Source of the DNA: an uncultured Myxococcales bacterium | GTDB lineage: Bacteria; Myxococcota_A; UBA9042 | Direction: 5' to 3' | Assembly: GCA_903924465.1 (NCBI GenBank) | Contig: CAIYBN010000144.1 | Coordinates: 186,001 to 250,000, forward strand | Length of the DNA: 64,000 bases | In this document: piece by piece, positions 1 to 8,820 of the stretch | Position numbering within the stretch: the stretch's first letter is position 1 | How the letters are laid out: each line of letters starts with the position of its first letter | Notes under the pieces: generated by a model | Seen by the model: only the letters and a program-made list of their open reading frames with translations | Databases searched by the model: none | What the model was told of the DNA's origin: nothing | Position numbers and translations under genes: made by a program

Positions 1-750
1 GCGATGGGCTCGGCTGGACTGCGCCTGGCGGCTGGTCTGCAGTTTGATGCCCGCAAGATCAACCGCGATCAGGACGGCGACGGCATCCTGGACAAGGACG
101 ACAAATGCCCCAACGAGCCTGAGGACAAGGACGGCTTTGAAGACAGCGATGGCTGCCCCGATCTGGACAACGACAACGACGGCATTCCCGACACGCAGGA
201 CAAGTGCCCGAACGTCGCGGAAGACAAGGACGGCTTTGAGGACAGCGACGGCTGCCCGGACTTGGACAACGACAAGGACGGCATTCCGGACACGCAGGAC
301 AAGTGCCCGAACGCCGCCGAGGACATCGACAACTTTGAGGACACGGACGGTTGCCCGGATCCGGACAACGACAAGGACGGCATCCCGGACGTGGACGACC
401 TGTGCCCGTCGAGCCCGGAGACCAAGAATGGCTTTGAGGACGGCGATGGCTGTCCGGACATCGCGCCGACTGCCAAGATCGAAGCGCCGAAGGTGGTGGA
501 GCCGCCCAAGGTCGTGCCGCCGCCGGCCAAGGTCGAGAAGCCGCTGACAAAGAAGGAGAAAGCGCTGCTGGCCAAGAAGCAGAAGGCGGAGAAGGCGGCT
601 GCCAAGAAGAAGGCCAAGGCTGAAAAGGCCGCGGCCAGAAAGCACGCCAACGCGGAGAAGGCTGCAGCGAAGAAGCTGGCCAAGGACGCGAAAGCCCACG
701 GCAAGAAGGCGCATGGCAAAAAAGGCCACGCCAAGAAGAAGTCGCGGTAG
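1..750 (+). CDS. TSP3-repeat surface protein with lysine-rich tail (5' partial)
   Basis: The reading frame is open to the window edge, so the N-terminus, probably an outer-membrane barrel, is missing. The visible part has about four thrombospondin type-3 repeats (DxDxDG...D..CP, roughly residues 20-155), which bind calcium in OmpA-like proteins of deltaproteobacteria. A short proline-rich linker follows. No OmpA peptidoglycan-binding domain follows. Instead the last ~70 residues are almost only Lys, Ala and His (AEKAAAKKKAKAEKAAARK and similar), resembling a histone H1 tail. The acidic and basic halves are strikingly opposed. The stop codon abuts the stop of the convergent GT2 gene with no bases between. 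TSP3 assignment is firm; cell-surface location is inferred; the role of the tail is unknown. Confidence 0.8.
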   Translation, partial: AMGSAGLRLAAGLQFDARKINRDQDGDGILDKDDKCPNEPEDKDGFEDSDGCPDLDNDNDGIPDTQDKCPNVAEDKDGFEDSDGCPDLDNDKDGIPDTQDKCPNAAEDIDNFEDTDGCPDPDNDKDGIPDVDDLCPSSPETKNGFEDGDGCPDIAPTAKIEAPKVVEPPKVVPPPAKVEKPLTKKEKALLAKKQKAEKAAAKKKAKAEKAAARKHANAEKAAAKKLAKDAKAHGKKAHGKKGHAKKKSR

Positions 751-1719
751 TTACGGCTGATCGGCGCGGCGTTCGTGGTCGAAATTGACGCGTTCCCGCT
801 CGATCACCAGCGGCCGGCGGCGAACCTGGTTGTAAATCGCCAGGATGTATTCGCCGAGGATGCCGATAAAGAACAACTGCACGCCGCCAAAGAAGAACAG
901 CGCGACGATGACGGTGGGAATGCCGTGCTGGCTGTCGATCATGCCGGCCAACGCCAGGATGAACACGCCGATCGCGTACGCCACGCTGAGAAACGAGATG
1001 ATGATGCCGCTCAACAGCGCCGCGCGCATCGGCGCACCGCTGAAGCTGATGATGCCGTTCAGCCCCTGATCGAACATGTGCACGAGGTTGTTGGCCGACT
1101 TGCCCTGCTTGCGCGCCCGCCAGGTGTACTCCACGCCGATGGAGCGAAAGCCGACGTCAAAGGTCATCAGCCGCATGAACGGCTGCGCGTCCTCAATCCG
1201 CCGCATCGCGTCCAGCACTTTGCGATCCACCAGCTGGAAATCGCCGACGTTGGGCGGATAGTCGACGTACGTCAGGCGGCTCAACAGCCGGTAGTACGCC
1301 TTGCGCGCCGCCACCAACGCCAGCGGCTCTTCGCGCTTGCCGCGGATGCCATAGACGATTTCGTAGCCGCTTTCCCAGTGTTTGACGAACGTCGGGATGA
1401 GCTCCGGCGGATCCTGCAGGTCGACCGGCATGAACAACAGGATCGCGTCGCCCGTCGCGGCCAGCACGCCGTTGTAGGTGTTTTTGAGAATGCCGAAATT
1501 CCGAGAATTCACGATGATCTTGACGTGCGGGTCGCGCGCCGCCAGCTCCTTGAGCATCGGCACGGTTTGGTCCGTGGACGCGTTGTCGCAGAAAATGTGC
1601 TCCAGCTCGTAGTTGGGCAGCGACGTGGCGAACAAGTCGCGAATGGTCTCGTAGCAGCCGACGATGCTCAACTCCTCGTTGTAGCAAGGCGTGATGATGC
1701 TAATGACCTTTTTCTGCAC
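751..1719 (-). CDS. Family 2 glycosyltransferase (DPM1/GtrB/ArnC type)
   Basis: A 322-residue membrane-anchored glycosyltransferase, probably moving a sugar to undecaprenyl phosphate or into a surface glycan. The GT-A fold signature is IITPCYNEE near the N-terminus, then DNASTDQT, the DLQDPPE metal/nucleotide motif and KQGKS. Two hydrophobic helices close the C-terminus, as in GtrB/ArnC. I chose the GTG at 1719 because AAGGGGG lies just upstream and the protein then begins directly at the fold (VQKKVISI, read as Met). A longer upstream reading would add unrelated sequence. It overlaps the preceding oxidoreductase gene by 20 bases and is the last gene of the rfbF operon. Exact donor and acceptor cannot be read from sequence. 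Confidence 0.85.
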   Translation of the reverse strand: MQKKVISIITPCYNEELSIVGCYETIRDLFATSLPNYELEHIFCDNASTDQTVPMLKELAARDPHVKIIVNSRNFGILKNTYNGVLAATGDAILLFMPVDLQDPPELIPTFVKHWESGYEIVYGIRGKREEPLALVAARKAYYRLLSRLTYVDYPPNVGDFQLVDRKVLDAMRRIEDAQPFMRLMTFDVGFRSIGVEYTWRARKQGKSANNLVHMFDQGLNGIISFSGAPMRAALLSGIIISFLSVAYAIGVFILALAGMIDSQHGIPTVIVALFFFGGVQLFFIGILGEYILAIYNQVRRRPLVIERERVNFDHERRADQP

Positions 1720-2638
1720 GATGTCCCCCTTCGCGAACCTGCGTCCGGTCTTCCACAGTCTGCCACAGACGGATCGACGCGTCGTACCCATCGCTTGGTT
1801 GCGCGAGTGGCTGCAACAGGTTCAAACAAAGTCGCGTCAAGACCGGGACGCGGCGATCCAGGCCGTCCACTGAAGGCGGTTCGGCATCAAATGGATCGGT
1901 CAGGTTGACCAGCGGCTTCACGCAACCGTCTGATTGCACAGAATCGATGCGAAAGGACGTGCCCTGCGCGTGCGAATCGATGTGGACGGCACAGTCCGCC
2001 ACGTTCGGTCCCGTGAAGACAGCCGACCACTGCGCCGGTTCATCTGCATTCGCGCCGGACGCGTACGACTCAGCGACGTCGTCGTAGCCGAGTTCTGCCA
2101 GCAGCGCGATCAGATGGATACCGTAGAACCGCAGGACGCCGCCGCCAACCGCGTGATGGCGCTTCCACGTGTCCAAGCCCGTGCGAAAGTGATGGGCACA
2201 AAACTGCCAGTCGATCTGCACCGGCCCTTGGAGGGCTGTGCGCAGCACTTCGCGCCAGGACAAATGGGCAAAGGAGTAGTTCAGGCGGAAGATCCGGCCA
2301 GAGGCATTCAGGTCGGCCAGCAGTTCGGCGGCGCGCTCGGGCGTGTGCGCCAGCGGCTTTTCCAGCAGCAAACGCTGGATGTTCGGACGCTGCAAGCACA
2401 GCGGAATCCACGTGGCCTGGTCCAGCGGGCGCTGGGCGATGACCACGCCATCAGCGCGATCCAGCGCCTCCCCGTCATCTGCACACCAGCAAATTTGCTC
2501 TGAATAGCCCGCCAATTCTGGACGCTGGGCGAACGTCGTTCGGTAGCGCTCGGGCAAAAGGACGGTCTGGCCACAGCCACCCGCCAGTGCCGGCAGGTAA
2601 CCGTAGAGACCGAATCCGGAGCCGAGAATCGCGATCAT
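1700..2638 (-). CDS. Gfo/Idh/MocA-type sugar oxidoreductase
   Basis: A 312-residue NAD(P)-dependent oxidoreductase of the Gfo/Idh/MocA family. The N-terminus carries the dinucleotide-binding loop GSGFGLYGYLPAL. The family signature LLLEKPLA is near residue 95, where the lysine usually takes part in catalysis. A GIHLIALLAELG segment near residue 175 fits the second catalytic region. It starts inside the stop codon of the methyltransferase gene (ATGA overlap), so translation is probably coupled. Beside rfbF and rfbG it may act on a nucleotide-linked keto sugar; that is inference from context. The Rossmann domain is clear. The C-terminal half is less typical, so substrate stays open. Confidence 0.75.
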   Translation of the reverse strand: MIAILGSGFGLYGYLPALAGGCGQTVLLPERYRTTFAQRPELAGYSEQICWCADDGEALDRADGVVIAQRPLDQATWIPLCLQRPNIQRLLLEKPLAHTPERAAELLADLNASGRIFRLNYSFAHLSWREVLRTALQGPVQIDWQFCAHHFRTGLDTWKRHHAVGGGVLRFYGIHLIALLAELGYDDVAESYASGANADEPAQWSAVFTGPNVADCAVHIDSHAQGTSFRIDSVQSDGCVKPLVNLTDPFDAEPPSVDGLDRRVPVLTRLCLNLLQPLAQPSDGYDASIRLWQTVEDRTQVREGGHRAEKGH

Positions 2639-3882
2639 CGGCGCGTCGTGGGGTCAAAATCCTCGCGGCTGAGAATGTCGATGACGGGCCCGGTATAGCC
2701 GTGCCCGCTCAGGTATGCGCGAATCTCGGCGGAAATGTGCCACGCCAGGTTGAGCAGCGGCTGATTTTGGTCGGGCAAGGCAAACAGATCGTCGTCCGAG
2801 CCGATGGGAATCCGCGTCCCCGGCAGGTAGTGGCCAATCTTCATCGAGCCCGGCCGCTCGTGCACCATCGCAATGCTGTCCACGTCGAGGTTGAGCAACT
2901 TGACGAGAATCGCCGCGCGTCCCGGAAATGCCTTCGCGTGCAGCTTGCCGTGCTTGGCGACCAGATCTGCGATGACGCGCTGTTTGTGGTTGCGCCAGCG
3001 CTCGATGCCGACCCGCATGTCCGCAAACCGGTCTTTGAAGCCAGCTTCGCGCAGCAGGACCGCGTCACGCTCCGGCGTGATGGCCGCGACATCGCCTTTG
3101 CCCAGAAAAATCCGGATGTTGCCGCCGTAGCGCGCCGGGAATTCGACGTCCAGCAGGTCCAGCCCCAGCGATCGTGCGATGTGGGTGAACGACGTGCAAC
3201 TGTAGGTGCGCGGGTGCTCGTGGTAGAACGTGTCGAACTGGTTGCCGTCCAGCACTGCGCCCAAATAGTGATTTTCAATCACGATAATCGTGCTGTCTGA
3301 AACCAGCAGACGCAGCGCAGCGACCAGTTGGCCCAGATTCTCGATGTGCGCAAAGACGTTGGTGAACGTGATGATGTCCGGCTTCCCCTGCGCGGCGAGG
3401 AGCGCCTTGGCCACGTCTTCGTCAAAGAATGCCGGAAAGGTCGGATGGCCCTTGGCCGCGGCATCCGCGCACGCGCTCGTCGGTTCAACGCCCACGGTGC
3501 GCGCGCCTTCGCGGCGAAAGATGTCGAGCAAGCTGCCGTCGTTGCAGCCCACGTCCAGCACCAGCTTGCCTTGCAGGCTGCCAAACCGCTGGGCGCACGA
3601 TTGCACCAGCAACGCCATGCCGTTCAGGACATCCGCGGTGAAGCGCGAGCGGTAGTGGTATGAAGGCGGAAACAGCTCGTGTTTGGGAATCTGGAAGCGC
3701 TGATGCGCCGTGACGCAGCGTTCGCAGAACAGGATTTCGATGGGATAATTCCGGCAGACGCGCGTGTCGCCGACCGCGACGAGGTCGTCGCACATGGGAT
3801 GAAGGCCCAAATCCAGCACGGGGACGAGTTGGTCGTTGCCGCAGACTTCGCAGCGGGAAACAACGTGGAGGTCATGGCTCAT
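2635..3882 (-). CDS. Zinc-binding SAM-dependent sugar C-methyltransferase
   Basis: A 415-residue class I methyltransferase of the TylC3/NovU type, which methylates a carbon of a nucleotide-bound keto sugar. It opens with a four-cysteine zinc site (CEVCG... and CERCV near residue 50), followed by the SAM site VLDVGCNDGSLL, then a C-terminal C-methyltransferase domain containing IENHYLGAVLD and FYHEHPRTYS. The ATG at 3882 puts the zinc motif about ten residues in, as is normal; further upstream sequence would lie inside rfbG. It overlaps rfbG by 11 bases and the next gene by 4. With rfbF and rfbG it predicts a branched or C-methylated 3,6-dideoxy- or 6-deoxy-hexose made on CDP. The methylated position is unknown. 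Confidence 0.85.
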   Translation of the reverse strand: MSHDLHVVSRCEVCGNDQLVPVLDLGLHPMCDDLVAVGDTRVCRNYPIEILFCERCVTAHQRFQIPKHELFPPSYHYRSRFTADVLNGMALLVQSCAQRFGSLQGKLVLDVGCNDGSLLDIFRREGARTVGVEPTSACADAAAKGHPTFPAFFDEDVAKALLAAQGKPDIITFTNVFAHIENLGQLVAALRLLVSDSTIIVIENHYLGAVLDGNQFDTFYHEHPRTYSCTSFTHIARSLGLDLLDVEFPARYGGNIRIFLGKGDVAAITPERDAVLLREAGFKDRFADMRVGIERWRNHKQRVIADLVAKHGKLHAKAFPGRAAILVKLLNLDVDSIAMVHERPGSMKIGHYLPGTRIPIGSDDDLFALPDQNQPLLNLAWHISAEIRAYLSGHGYTGPVIDILSREDFDPTTRR

Positions 3883-4987
3883 GGCGGGTCGTCCGTCTGG
3901 TTTCCGGGGCAGGATCGTCGTGCCCAGCCGCCGTATAGGCGTGGATTTGGTCAAGCATCAGGGCGCGCATCGGCTCGCCGCGCAAGTACGCCTTTTGCCA
4001 CTCTACCGTGTGCAGGAGCGCTTGGTCCAGTGTCCAGCGTGGCCGCCAGCCCAGGGACTCGCGCGCCTTGGAACTGTCCAGCGTGAGCAGCCGCGCTTCA
4101 TGCGGGTGCGGACCGTCGTCGGTGTGCCACGCGGCGCCATTGCCCCACAGCGCGGTCAGCCGGTCAGCAATCCAGCGGACGGGTTTGACGTCGTCGGCCG
4201 AAGGGCCAAAGTTCCAAGCATCCGCATATTTCGCACCGTCGCGGTACAGCCTTTCGGCCAGCGTCAGGTAGCCGGACAACGGCTCCAGCACATGCTGCCA
4301 CGGGCGCACGGCTTGGGGATTGCGGGCTACCAACGGATCACCGCGACCGAGCGCGCCGAGCAAATCGGGCACCAGACGGTCCTTGGCCCAGTCGCCGCCG
4401 CCAATCACGTTGCCCGCCCGCGCGCTCGCGACCGCGACCGTGCGCCCGGAGGTGCCCTGTCCCCAATACGAAGCGCGGTACGCCGCAGTGACCAGTTCCG
4501 CGCAGCCTTTGCTGCTCGAATACGGGTCGTGGCCGCCCATGGCTTCGTTCTCGCGGTAGCCCCACACCCATTCCCGATTGGCGTAGCATTTGTCGCTGGT
4601 GACAATGACCACGGCGCGCACGCAATCGCTCAAACGCGCGACCTCGAGCGCGTGCACCGTGCCCATGACGTTGCTGCCGTAGGTCTCGACCGGCGCCTGA
4701 TACGACGCGCGCACCAGCGATTGCGCCGCGAGGTGCAGGATGATTTCCGGCCGGTGTTCTTCCACCACCGCCATCAACTGTTGCAAGTCGCGGACATCGG
4801 CAAGGACGCTCGTCATGCCCGCGCCGACCTCGGCCGCGACAAACAGGTTGGGATCCGTCGGGGGATCCAGCGCATAGCCAATCACCTGCGCGCCCAGTTC
4901 CTGCAGCCAGAGCGCGAGCCAGCTGCCTTTGAAACCGGTATGGCCCGTCACCAGGACGCGTTTGCCCTGCCAGAAAGTGCGATTCAC
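3872..4987 (-). CDS. rfbG: CDP-glucose 4,6-dehydratase
   Basis: A 371-residue short-chain dehydrogenase that converts CDP-glucose to CDP-4-keto-6-deoxyglucose. It shows the NAD-binding motif [18 protein letters not shown] at the N-terminus, HLAAQSLVR near residue 80, and a catalytic Tyr in the [11 protein letters not shown] segment (YxxxK-like). Length fits RfbG. I place the start at the GTG at 4987, which overlaps the rfbF stop as GTGA; the frame is open further upstream but only as a shadow of rfbF. It is the second step of the pathway begun by rfbF, and the product is the likely substrate of the following methyltransferase. Confidence 0.93.
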   Translation of the reverse strand: MNRTFWQGKRVLVTGHTGFKGSWLALWLQELGAQVIGYALDPPTDPNLFVAAEVGAGMTSVLADVRDLQQLMAVVEEHRPEIILHLAAQSLVRASYQAPVETYGSNVMGTVHALEVARLSDCVRAVVIVTSDKCYANREWVWGYRENEAMGGHDPYSSSKGCAELVTAAYRASYWGQGTSGRTVAVASARAGNVIGGGDWAKDRLVPDLLGALGRGDPLVARNPQAVRPWQHVLEPLSGYLTLAERLYRDGAKYADAWNFGPSADDVKPVRWIADRLTALWGNGAAWHTDDGPHPHEARLLTLDSSKARESLGWRPRWTLDQALLHTVEWQKAYLRGEPMRALMLDQIHAYTAAGHDDPAPETRRTTRHEP

Positions 4988-5754
4988 GACCACACCTGCC
5001 ACGGCGCGCGGCCGCCGGCCCACAGCTCTTCCAGATGCGTCTTGTCGCGCAGCGTGTCCATCGCCGCCCAGAAGCCGCTGTGCCGATGCGCCATCAGCTG
5101 CCCGGCCTCCGCCAACTTGCGCATCGGCTCCTGTTCCCACACCGTCTGGTCGCCATCCAGGTGGTCAAACACTGCGGGTTCCAGCACGAAGAAACCGCCG
5201 TTGATCCAGCGGCCATCGCCCTTGGGCTTCTCTTCAAACCGGCTAACCAGGTCGCCATCAAACTCGATGGAGCCAAAACGCGCGCCGGGCTGAATGGCGG
5301 TCACGGTCGCATGGCGTCCGTGCGCCTTGTGAAAGCTGATGAGCGCAGCCAAGTCCACATCTGCAACGCCGTCGCCATAGGTCAGACAGAAGGTCTCGTC
5401 GCCGATGTAGCTCCGCACGCGCTGCAACCGCCCGCCGGTCATCGTGTTCAAGCCGGTATCGACCAGCGTGACCCGCCACGGCTCGGCAAACTTGTGATGG
5501 ACTTCCATGCGGTTCTGCGCCATGTCGAACGTGACGTCGGCCATGTGCAGAAAATAGTTCGCAAAATATTCCTTGATGACATAGCCCTTGTAGCCGCAGC
5601 AAATGACGAAATCGTGAATTCCGTAGTGGGAATACAGCTTCATCACGTGCCAGAGAATCGGCTTGCCGCCAATCTCGACCATGGGCTTGGGCTTCATGTG
5701 GCTTTCTTCGCTGATGCGCGTGCCAAATCCACCAGCCAGGATCACCGCCTTCAT
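4984..5754 (-). CDS. rfbF: Glucose-1-phosphate cytidylyltransferase
   Basis: A 256-residue nucleotidyltransferase that makes CDP-glucose from glucose-1-phosphate and CTP. The start [19 protein letters not shown] and the following [16 protein letters not shown] are diagnostic for RfbF, as are the [10 protein letters not shown] metal region and GGFFVLEP. The ATG follows GGGAGCAGG. This is the first gene of a five-gene minus-strand operon (rfbF, rfbG, methyltransferase, oxidoreductase, GT2). A promoter with a perfect TTGACA lies about 130 bases upstream. The cluster feeds a CDP-linked deoxysugar into O-antigen or another surface glycan. Confidence 0.95.
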   Translation of the reverse strand: MKAVILAGGFGTRISEESHMKPKPMVEIGGKPILWHVMKLYSHYGIHDFVICCGYKGYVIKEYFANYFLHMADVTFDMAQNRMEVHHKFAEPWRVTLVDTGLNTMTGGRLQRVRSYIGDETFCLTYGDGVADVDLAALISFHKAHGRHATVTAIQPGARFGSIEFDGDLVSRFEEKPKGDGRWINGGFFVLEPAVFDHLDGDQTVWEQEPMRKLAEAGQLMAHRHSGFWAAMDTLRDKTHLEELWAGGRAPWQVWS

Positions 5755-5883
5755 ATGTCCTGCTCCCGTCCGCCGACCCTGGGGAATGTGCGGCTCTACA
5801 AGGCCCGCGTGACGCTTCCCGAACTCACCCAGAGACGTGTCTCCAACAGGCGAATGGGGATCCTCAGAAGCGTCCGGGGAGCC

Positions 5884-5912
5884 AGCCTACGCGTGGGCCA
5901 TGAGGGTGTCAA
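5884..5912 (-). promoter_or_regulatory. Predicted promoter of the rfbF operon
   Basis: On the minus strand, TTGACA (5907-5912), a 17-base spacer and TAGGCT (5884-5889). The -35 is perfect; the -10 is weak against TATAAT but fits the TAGnnT form seen at other promoters in this window. The transcript would have a leader of about 120 bases before rfbF. Confidence 0.5.
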
Positions 5913-5935
5913 TGCGCGCGGCGCCGGCCAACGGC

Positions 5936-5964
5936 TCGCCAACCGGTGAGGCATCGGCTACGCT
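5936..5964 (+). promoter_or_regulatory. Possible promoter of the 5985 membrane-protein gene
   Basis: TCGCCA (5936-5941), a 17-base spacer and TACGCT (5959-5964). Both boxes are poor matches, but the spacing is ideal and the leader before the ATG at 5985 would be about 14 bases, enough for the GGAGAGG ribosome site. Confidence 0.3.
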
Positions 5965-5984
5965 CGGGCACGGAGAGGCGTTGC

Positions 5985-7631
5985 ATGCAGAGGCCAAACG
6001 ACCAGGCAACGAACCCCCCTTTTGGGTCGACGGCCTTGGGGCTGACGCTCCTCACGCTCGCCTCGGCCGTCTACGTGGGTTCTCTGGCCCTGAATCACGA
6101 CGCGGCGCTCTACCTGCTCGGCGCGCGCGCCCTTCAGGAAGGCCGGGTGCTGTACCAGACGTTTCCGGACTACAGTTTTCCGGCCAACATGTGGCTCGCC
6201 CAACTGTCCTTGCACTTGGCAACGTGGCTGCACGTGGTCCCCGCGCTCGTGCACACCGCCGCGCTGTTCGCCGCGGAATGTGCGGCGATCGTGCTGTCCA
6301 TCCGGCTCCTCGACCGCATCCTGCCACCGCACGCGCTGGCGCGCGCGTGGAATGCGCCGTTGTTGTTCGTGGTCTTCGTGGTCTATCCGAGTACGAACGC
6401 TGGCCAGCGCGACGTGCTGTTTGGCGTGTGGGTCGCGCCGCTGATGCTGGTGGCCCTGAGCCGCACGCTGCAACGACCGCCGTCCGCGACCATCGCGCGC
6501 GTCGCCCTGGTCTTTGCGGTGGCGGGCGCAGCGCTCAAGCCGCATTTCATCGCTGTGCTGGGCCTGCTGGCGCTCTGCGACTGGGTCATTCGGCCACGGC
6601 CCTGGCGCGATTGGCTCGTCGACTGGCTGCCTGGCGGCCTCGCAATTTGTCTGTATCTGGCCATCGTCCAGATCGCATACCCTCACTATTTTTCTGAGGT
6701 TCTCCCGACCGCGGCGCACTCCTACGGCCGCTATGCCTTGGGCAACGGTGTGATGCTATCGCGGTCGATCTGGACGGTGCTGCTCGGGCTGCTCGCGGCC
6801 CTGTCCTTGGGCGTCGTCTACCTGCAGCGTCACCGCGCCGGGCTTGCGGCGCCGTGGCGTCTGGCGGTCGGCTGGGGGCTCGTTGCGCTCGTGCTGACCC
6901 TGCTCTTTTTTCTTCAACATCAAGGCTTTGGCTACCACCGCTGCCCCGCATCCTTCTTCTTTCTCCTCACGATCGGCCTGTGCGCGTTGTTCGTGCTGGA
7001 GGCGTGGCTGCCAGCGCCGAGGCGGCGTTGGGCGTCCGCGGTGGTCGCGACGTGTCTGTTGGCGACGGTGGCGATCCGGGTCGTCCTGCCGGCCAGCGCG
7101 CTGACCTTGCGTGCCGCGTGGAATGACCCGTTGACGGTGCTGCTGCGCGCCTTGCCAGCGAAGACGCCGGTGCTCATGCTGGAAACCGGCGTGACGGCGA
7201 CTTCTCCGCTGACCTCCTACGCGGACATTCGCTGGACCGGCGAATACGGATCGCTCGTGGAACTCGGTGCGATTGTTCAGGATCGCGATGCCGCAACCGC
7301 CGCACGTCGACCACGCGATCCGGTCCTCGTGCGCCTGGAGACGGACCTCCGTCATCGCATGTTGGGCTCGTTCACGCCGCTTCAGCCCGCCATCGTGCTT
7401 GTCAATTCCGCGACCGGCTCGCGCCTGCGGTGGTTTGAAGGCTACTCCAAGCCCTTCAAGATTCTTGCCTTTTTTCAGGAAGATGCATCGTTCAACGCGG
7501 CATTTTCCGCCTACCAACGGGTCGGATCGGTGGGCGCAATGGACAGCTACACCTATGACGTTTATCGCCGCCGAGGCGCACCGTTGGCGCCGCTGCCCGG
7601 ACTGGGTCCCTCAGGCGCCGTGCAGCAATAA
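5985..7631 (+). CDS. Polytopic membrane protein, GT-C glycosyltransferase-like
   Basis: A 548-residue integral membrane protein with about nine to eleven hydrophobic helices in its first 400 residues and a soluble C-terminal part of about 150 residues. The first extracytoplasmic loop reads NHDAALYLLGARALQEG followed by a YQTFPDY segment, the place where GT-C (ArnT/family 39-like) enzymes carry their acidic catalytic motif; here NHD would supply it. That suggests use of polyprenyl-phosphate sugars, but I cannot assign a family with certainty. The ATG at 5985 has GGAGAGG upstream and starts a short cytoplasmic tail; earlier in-frame starts lack such a site. It is divergent from the rfbF operon, which supports a role in surface glycan assembly. 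Confidence 0.6.
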   Translation: MQRPNDQATNPPFGSTALGLTLLTLASAVYVGSLALNHDAALYLLGARALQEGRVLYQTFPDYSFPANMWLAQLSLHLATWLHVVPALVHTAALFAAECAAIVLSIRLLDRILPPHALARAWNAPLLFVVFVVYPSTNAGQRDVLFGVWVAPLMLVALSRTLQRPPSATIARVALVFAVAGAALKPHFIAVLGLLALCDWVIRPRPWRDWLVDWLPGGLAICLYLAIVQIAYPHYFSEVLPTAAHSYGRYALGNGVMLSRSIWTVLLGLLAALSLGVVYLQRHRAGLAAPWRLAVGWGLVALVLTLLFFLQHQGFGYHRCPASFFFLLTIGLCALFVLEAWLPAPRRRWASAVVATCLLATVAIRVVLPASALTLRAAWNDPLTVLLRALPAKTPVLMLETGVTATSPLTSYADIRWTGEYGSLVELGAIVQDRDAATAARRPRDPVLVRLETDLRHRMLGSFTPLQPAIVLVNSATGSRLRWFEGYSKPFKILAFFQEDASFNAAFSAYQRVGSVGAMDSYTYDVYRRRGAPLAPLPGLGPSGAVQQ

Positions 7632-7930
7632 CCCGTCGTATGGGACGCTTGTCGCTGGGTCGCCAAGTGCGCCCGCTGCGCGATACGCCCGGCGACACAC
7701 GGCTGGGACTTGATCGAGTTGTTCTTGCACGAGCCCGAAGACACCCGCGATTTGCGCAGAATTGGCCGAAAACGCGAAGAATGTGGCAAACTGGCGCGGT
7801 CCGTCCGGCGGGGGTCGCGCAGGGTGTCGCGAGTTGCCGTGTGTGGTGGTTGTGGCGGTTTCCCAATGCCCATGCGGCCGCACGTCCCAAAGGTTGTCCA
7901 CACGCGCCACTGCTGCCGCAACGAGGCCCA
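7632..7930 (+). other. Intergenic region, no gene seen
   Basis: About 300 bases between the membrane-protein gene and the GGDEF gene. I see no convincing coding frame, no strong promoter boxes and no hairpin with a U-run. The promoter of the diguanylate cyclase must lie here or upstream. Confidence 0.4.
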
Positions 7931-8791
7931 ATGCGCATGATGTGGTGGGATCCGCGCACCTGGCCGCCGCGGACGCGCATGCTGTTCGGCGTGCTGGTGA
8001 CGCTGGGCGTCGGCTGGATTGACTACGCCACCGGCAATGAATTGCGCATCTATCCGCTGTATTTCCTGCCGCTGACGATCGGCGCCTGGCAGCGCGCGAC
8101 CAAGCCCTCCATCGGGCTGGCCGTCACCACGGCGCTCTCCTGGCTGGGCTCCAACTGGCTCGGCGGCATGACGTATTCGCGCCCCTGGATGTGGGCCTTC
8201 AACACCATTACCCAGTTCCTCGCTTTTGCGACCTTCGCGGTGCTCGTCGCCCGACTCAGCGTCGCGCTGGCTCAGGAACGACAACTGGCGCGCACCGATC
8301 CGCTGACCGGCCTGCTGAACACGCGGCAGTTTCACGAGGAAGTGGCGGAAGAAATGGAGCGCACGCTGCGGACGCCGCGGCCCTTCGCGTTGGTGTTTCT
8401 GGATTTGGACAACTTCAAGTGGGTCAACGACAACTTGGGCCACAAGGCGGGTGACCAAGTCTTGTCCGACGTCGCCACGGCACTGCATCGCTGCACCCGC
8501 CGCACGGATCGCGTCGCGCGTCTGGGTGGCGACGAATTTGCCGTGCTCCTGCCCGACACGAGCCACGCGCAAGTCGAGGCGCATTTGCAGCGGTTGATGG
8601 GCGAACTCAGCGCGGTCTTTGCCAAGACGCCAGGCTCACCTGTTTCTGCCAGCGTCGGCGCCGCGGTCTTTGCCAACGGCAACGGCACCGTAGACGCGCT
8701 CCTGCAACGCGCCGACGACCTGATGTACCGGGCCAAGCGCGGTGGCAAGAATCGCGCGGTCGTCGAGGAATTCGCGCTCGGACCAGCCTGA
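7931..8791 (+). CDS. Membrane diguanylate cyclase (GGDEF)
   Basis: A 286-residue protein with about four hydrophobic helices in residues 10-115 and one GGDEF domain in the rest. The domain is canonical: DPLTGLLNTRQF at its start, LDNFKWVNDNLGHKAGD for metal and guanine binding, and an intact RLGGDEFAVL active-site loop. There is no RxxD inhibitory site right before the loop. It should make cyclic di-GMP from two GTP in response to an unknown membrane signal. The ATG at 7931 follows GAGG; upstream in-frame sequence is not protein-like. It stands alone and converges on the TPR gene. Catalytic activity is well supported; the signal is not. Confidence 0.85.
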   Translation: MRMMWWDPRTWPPRTRMLFGVLVTLGVGWIDYATGNELRIYPLYFLPLTIGAWQRATKPSIGLAVTTALSWLGSNWLGGMTYSRPWMWAFNTITQFLAFATFAVLVARLSVALAQERQLARTDPLTGLLNTRQFHEEVAEEMERTLRTPRPFALVFLDLDNFKWVNDNLGHKAGDQVLSDVATALHRCTRRTDRVARLGGDEFAVLLPDTSHAQVEAHLQRLMGELSAVFAKTPGSPVSASVGAAVFANGNGTVDALLQRADDLMYRAKRGGKNRAVVEEFALGPA

Positions 8792-8820
8792 CGGCGCATC
8801 AAGCTTCGGGACGAACTGGC

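Noticed and set aside
7640-7930. Longer N-terminus for the GGDEF protein
   Set aside because: The added sequence is not protein-like, and the ATG at 7931 has a ribosome site and begins just before the first membrane helix.
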